Source: Pseudo-nitzschia pungens (lineage: Eukaryota; Bacillariophyta; Bacillariophyceae; Bacillariales; Bacillariaceae). Taken from it: 64,000 bases of DNA. The notes beneath the pieces are model-generated. The model ran no database searches, was not told the origin of the DNA, and was given only the letters and a program-made list of their open reading frames with translations. Below are positions 63,520 through 64,000 of the stretch, in pieces; position 1 is the first letter of the stretch; every line of letters starts with the position of its first letter. The translations under genes were made by a program, and so were the position numbers. Location: NCBI GenBank assembly GCA_037355855.1, contig CM074762.1, forward strand, positions 1,426,001-1,490,000, in the 5' to 3' direction.

Positions 63520-64000
63520 ATGTCCGTGGGCCGGCAAAACCCGCAAGCACCTTCTTCTTCGTCCGTGCCATCGTCTTCTGTTGTTCCCCAATATTCAAAT
63601 CACAGGAGCTTCTCGTCTTTCCGCCGGAGCGTACCGCTCTCGATGATGGCAAAGCTCGAAATCTTGTCACTGGGAAACGAAGATGTAAAATCCGGTATTT
63701 TGGCACAAATCATGCCCGTCAATTCCATGGTGCGAGCAGGTGATGTCGTGGCAACCGTCTTGATACCTCCGCGGATCCAGACTATTCCGAAGAGTAGCGT
63801 TGAAGAAGAGGATTCCGATTCCAAAGATGATCAGCAGGAAGTGGAGGAGTTGGCCATTTATGCACCCAAGACGGGTAGAATAACAGAAGTCTTTCACCAG
63901 ATCCGGGATCCGGTTTCGATCGGAGATTTTTTACTGGACATTGACGATACGGATTTTCAAGCCGATATCAAGGCTTTGGAAGATCAGTTGCAAAAGCTGA
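63520..64000 (+). CDS. biotin/lipoyl-like (HlyD-type hairpin) domain protein, 3' end beyond window
   Basis: A frame open to the window edge (160 codons) starts at ATG 63520. The N-terminus has Ser-rich, Arg-containing, acid-free sequence (HRSFSSFRRSVPLS) like a mitochondrial presequence. Then come AKLEILSLGNEDVKSGILAQ, NSMVRAGDVVATVLIP, an acidic insertion, and IYAPKTGRITEVFHQIRDPV followed by IGDFLLDIDDTDFQADIKAL. The VxxGDxxATV and APKTGRI..V blocks fit the two halves of a biotinyl/lipoyl domain, but the usual (D/M)K(A/V/M) modification site is not seen. The 'LDDTDFQA...LEDQLQKL' run resembles the start of the helical hairpin in HlyD-type membrane-fusion proteins. The domain call is moderately supported; the function is unknown. 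Confidence 0.5.
   Translation, partial: MSVGRQNPQAPSSSSVPSSSVVPQYSNHRSFSSFRRSVPLSMMAKLEILSLGNEDVKSGILAQIMPVNSMVRAGDVVATVLIPPRIQTIPKSSVEEEDSDSKDDQQEVEELAIYAPKTGRITEVFHQIRDPVSIGDFLLDIDDTDFQADIKALEDQLQKL

Noticed and set aside
1..64000. tRNA, rRNA or small nuclear RNA genes
   Set aside because: Isolated GGTTCGA-type words were noticed, but none sits in a foldable cloverleaf that I could trace by eye; a covariance-model search would decide.

Overview
The window is nuclear DNA of a photosynthetic eukaryote, most likely a pennate diatom. I infer this from short GT-AG introns (79-152 nt), a mitochondrial complex I subunit (NDUFA5), a cytosolic chaperonin subunit (CCT8), and several families that in my experience are typical of diatoms: LRR receptor-like proteins with an LRR cap of the form '[14 protein letters not shown]...ECTWY', large SGNH-fold type II membrane proteins, and an F-box plus beta-helix protein. 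No operons, rRNA, tRNA, CRISPR or viral genes were recognised. Genes lie on both strands, separated by 0.3-4 kb of AT-rich DNA full of GTAAGGTTACC/TACCGGTA-like motifs and ACTAGTAGTACTAG clusters.

Layout. 2.2-4.4 kb: F-box/beta-helix gene (+). 5.3-6.0 kb: NDUFA5 (+). 6-10.1 kb: gene-poor. 10.1-12.0 kb: Lys-rich, RS-tailed phosphoprotein-like gene (+). 14.0-15.7 kb: CCT8 (+), convergent with an SGNH-like membrane protein (-, 16.2-18.4 kb). 19.5-20.6 kb: mitochondrial-carrier-family gene (-). 23.3-43.2 kb: a block of three related LRR receptor-like genes (-, -, +), with one small unrelated gene between the first two. 43.5-45.1 kb: xylose isomerase (-). 45.9-46.7 kb: a GC-rich minisatellite. 47.5-48.9 kb: a tail-anchored protein (+). 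49.9-51.3 kb: TraB-family protein (-). 52.6-53.6 kb: a repeat-rich spacer with two copies of a 95-bp MITE-like element. 53.9-55.8 kb: a beta-helix protein of bacterial/fungal type (+). 56.7-59.8 kb: a protein with eleven tandem KKPLLAAAL repeats (-). 62.0-63.0 kb: a HAD-family nucleotidase-like gene (-). 63.5 kb to the end: the start of a biotin/lipoyl-like domain protein (+).

The strongest signals for follow-up are: (1) the LRR family, which combines very long low-complexity or repeat-built N-terminal halves, one membrane segment, an LRR ectodomain and a conserved C-terminal cysteine cluster; (2) a tandem-repeat protein built from KKPLLAAALKAKSMSNLD-type units, with related short motifs in a second gene; (3) the MITE-like pair; and (4) repeated single-base frame breaks in eight genes. 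The frame breaks are most simply residual assembly indels, several being at homopolymers. They must be resolved against cDNA before any of these proteins is used or any unusual decoding is claimed.
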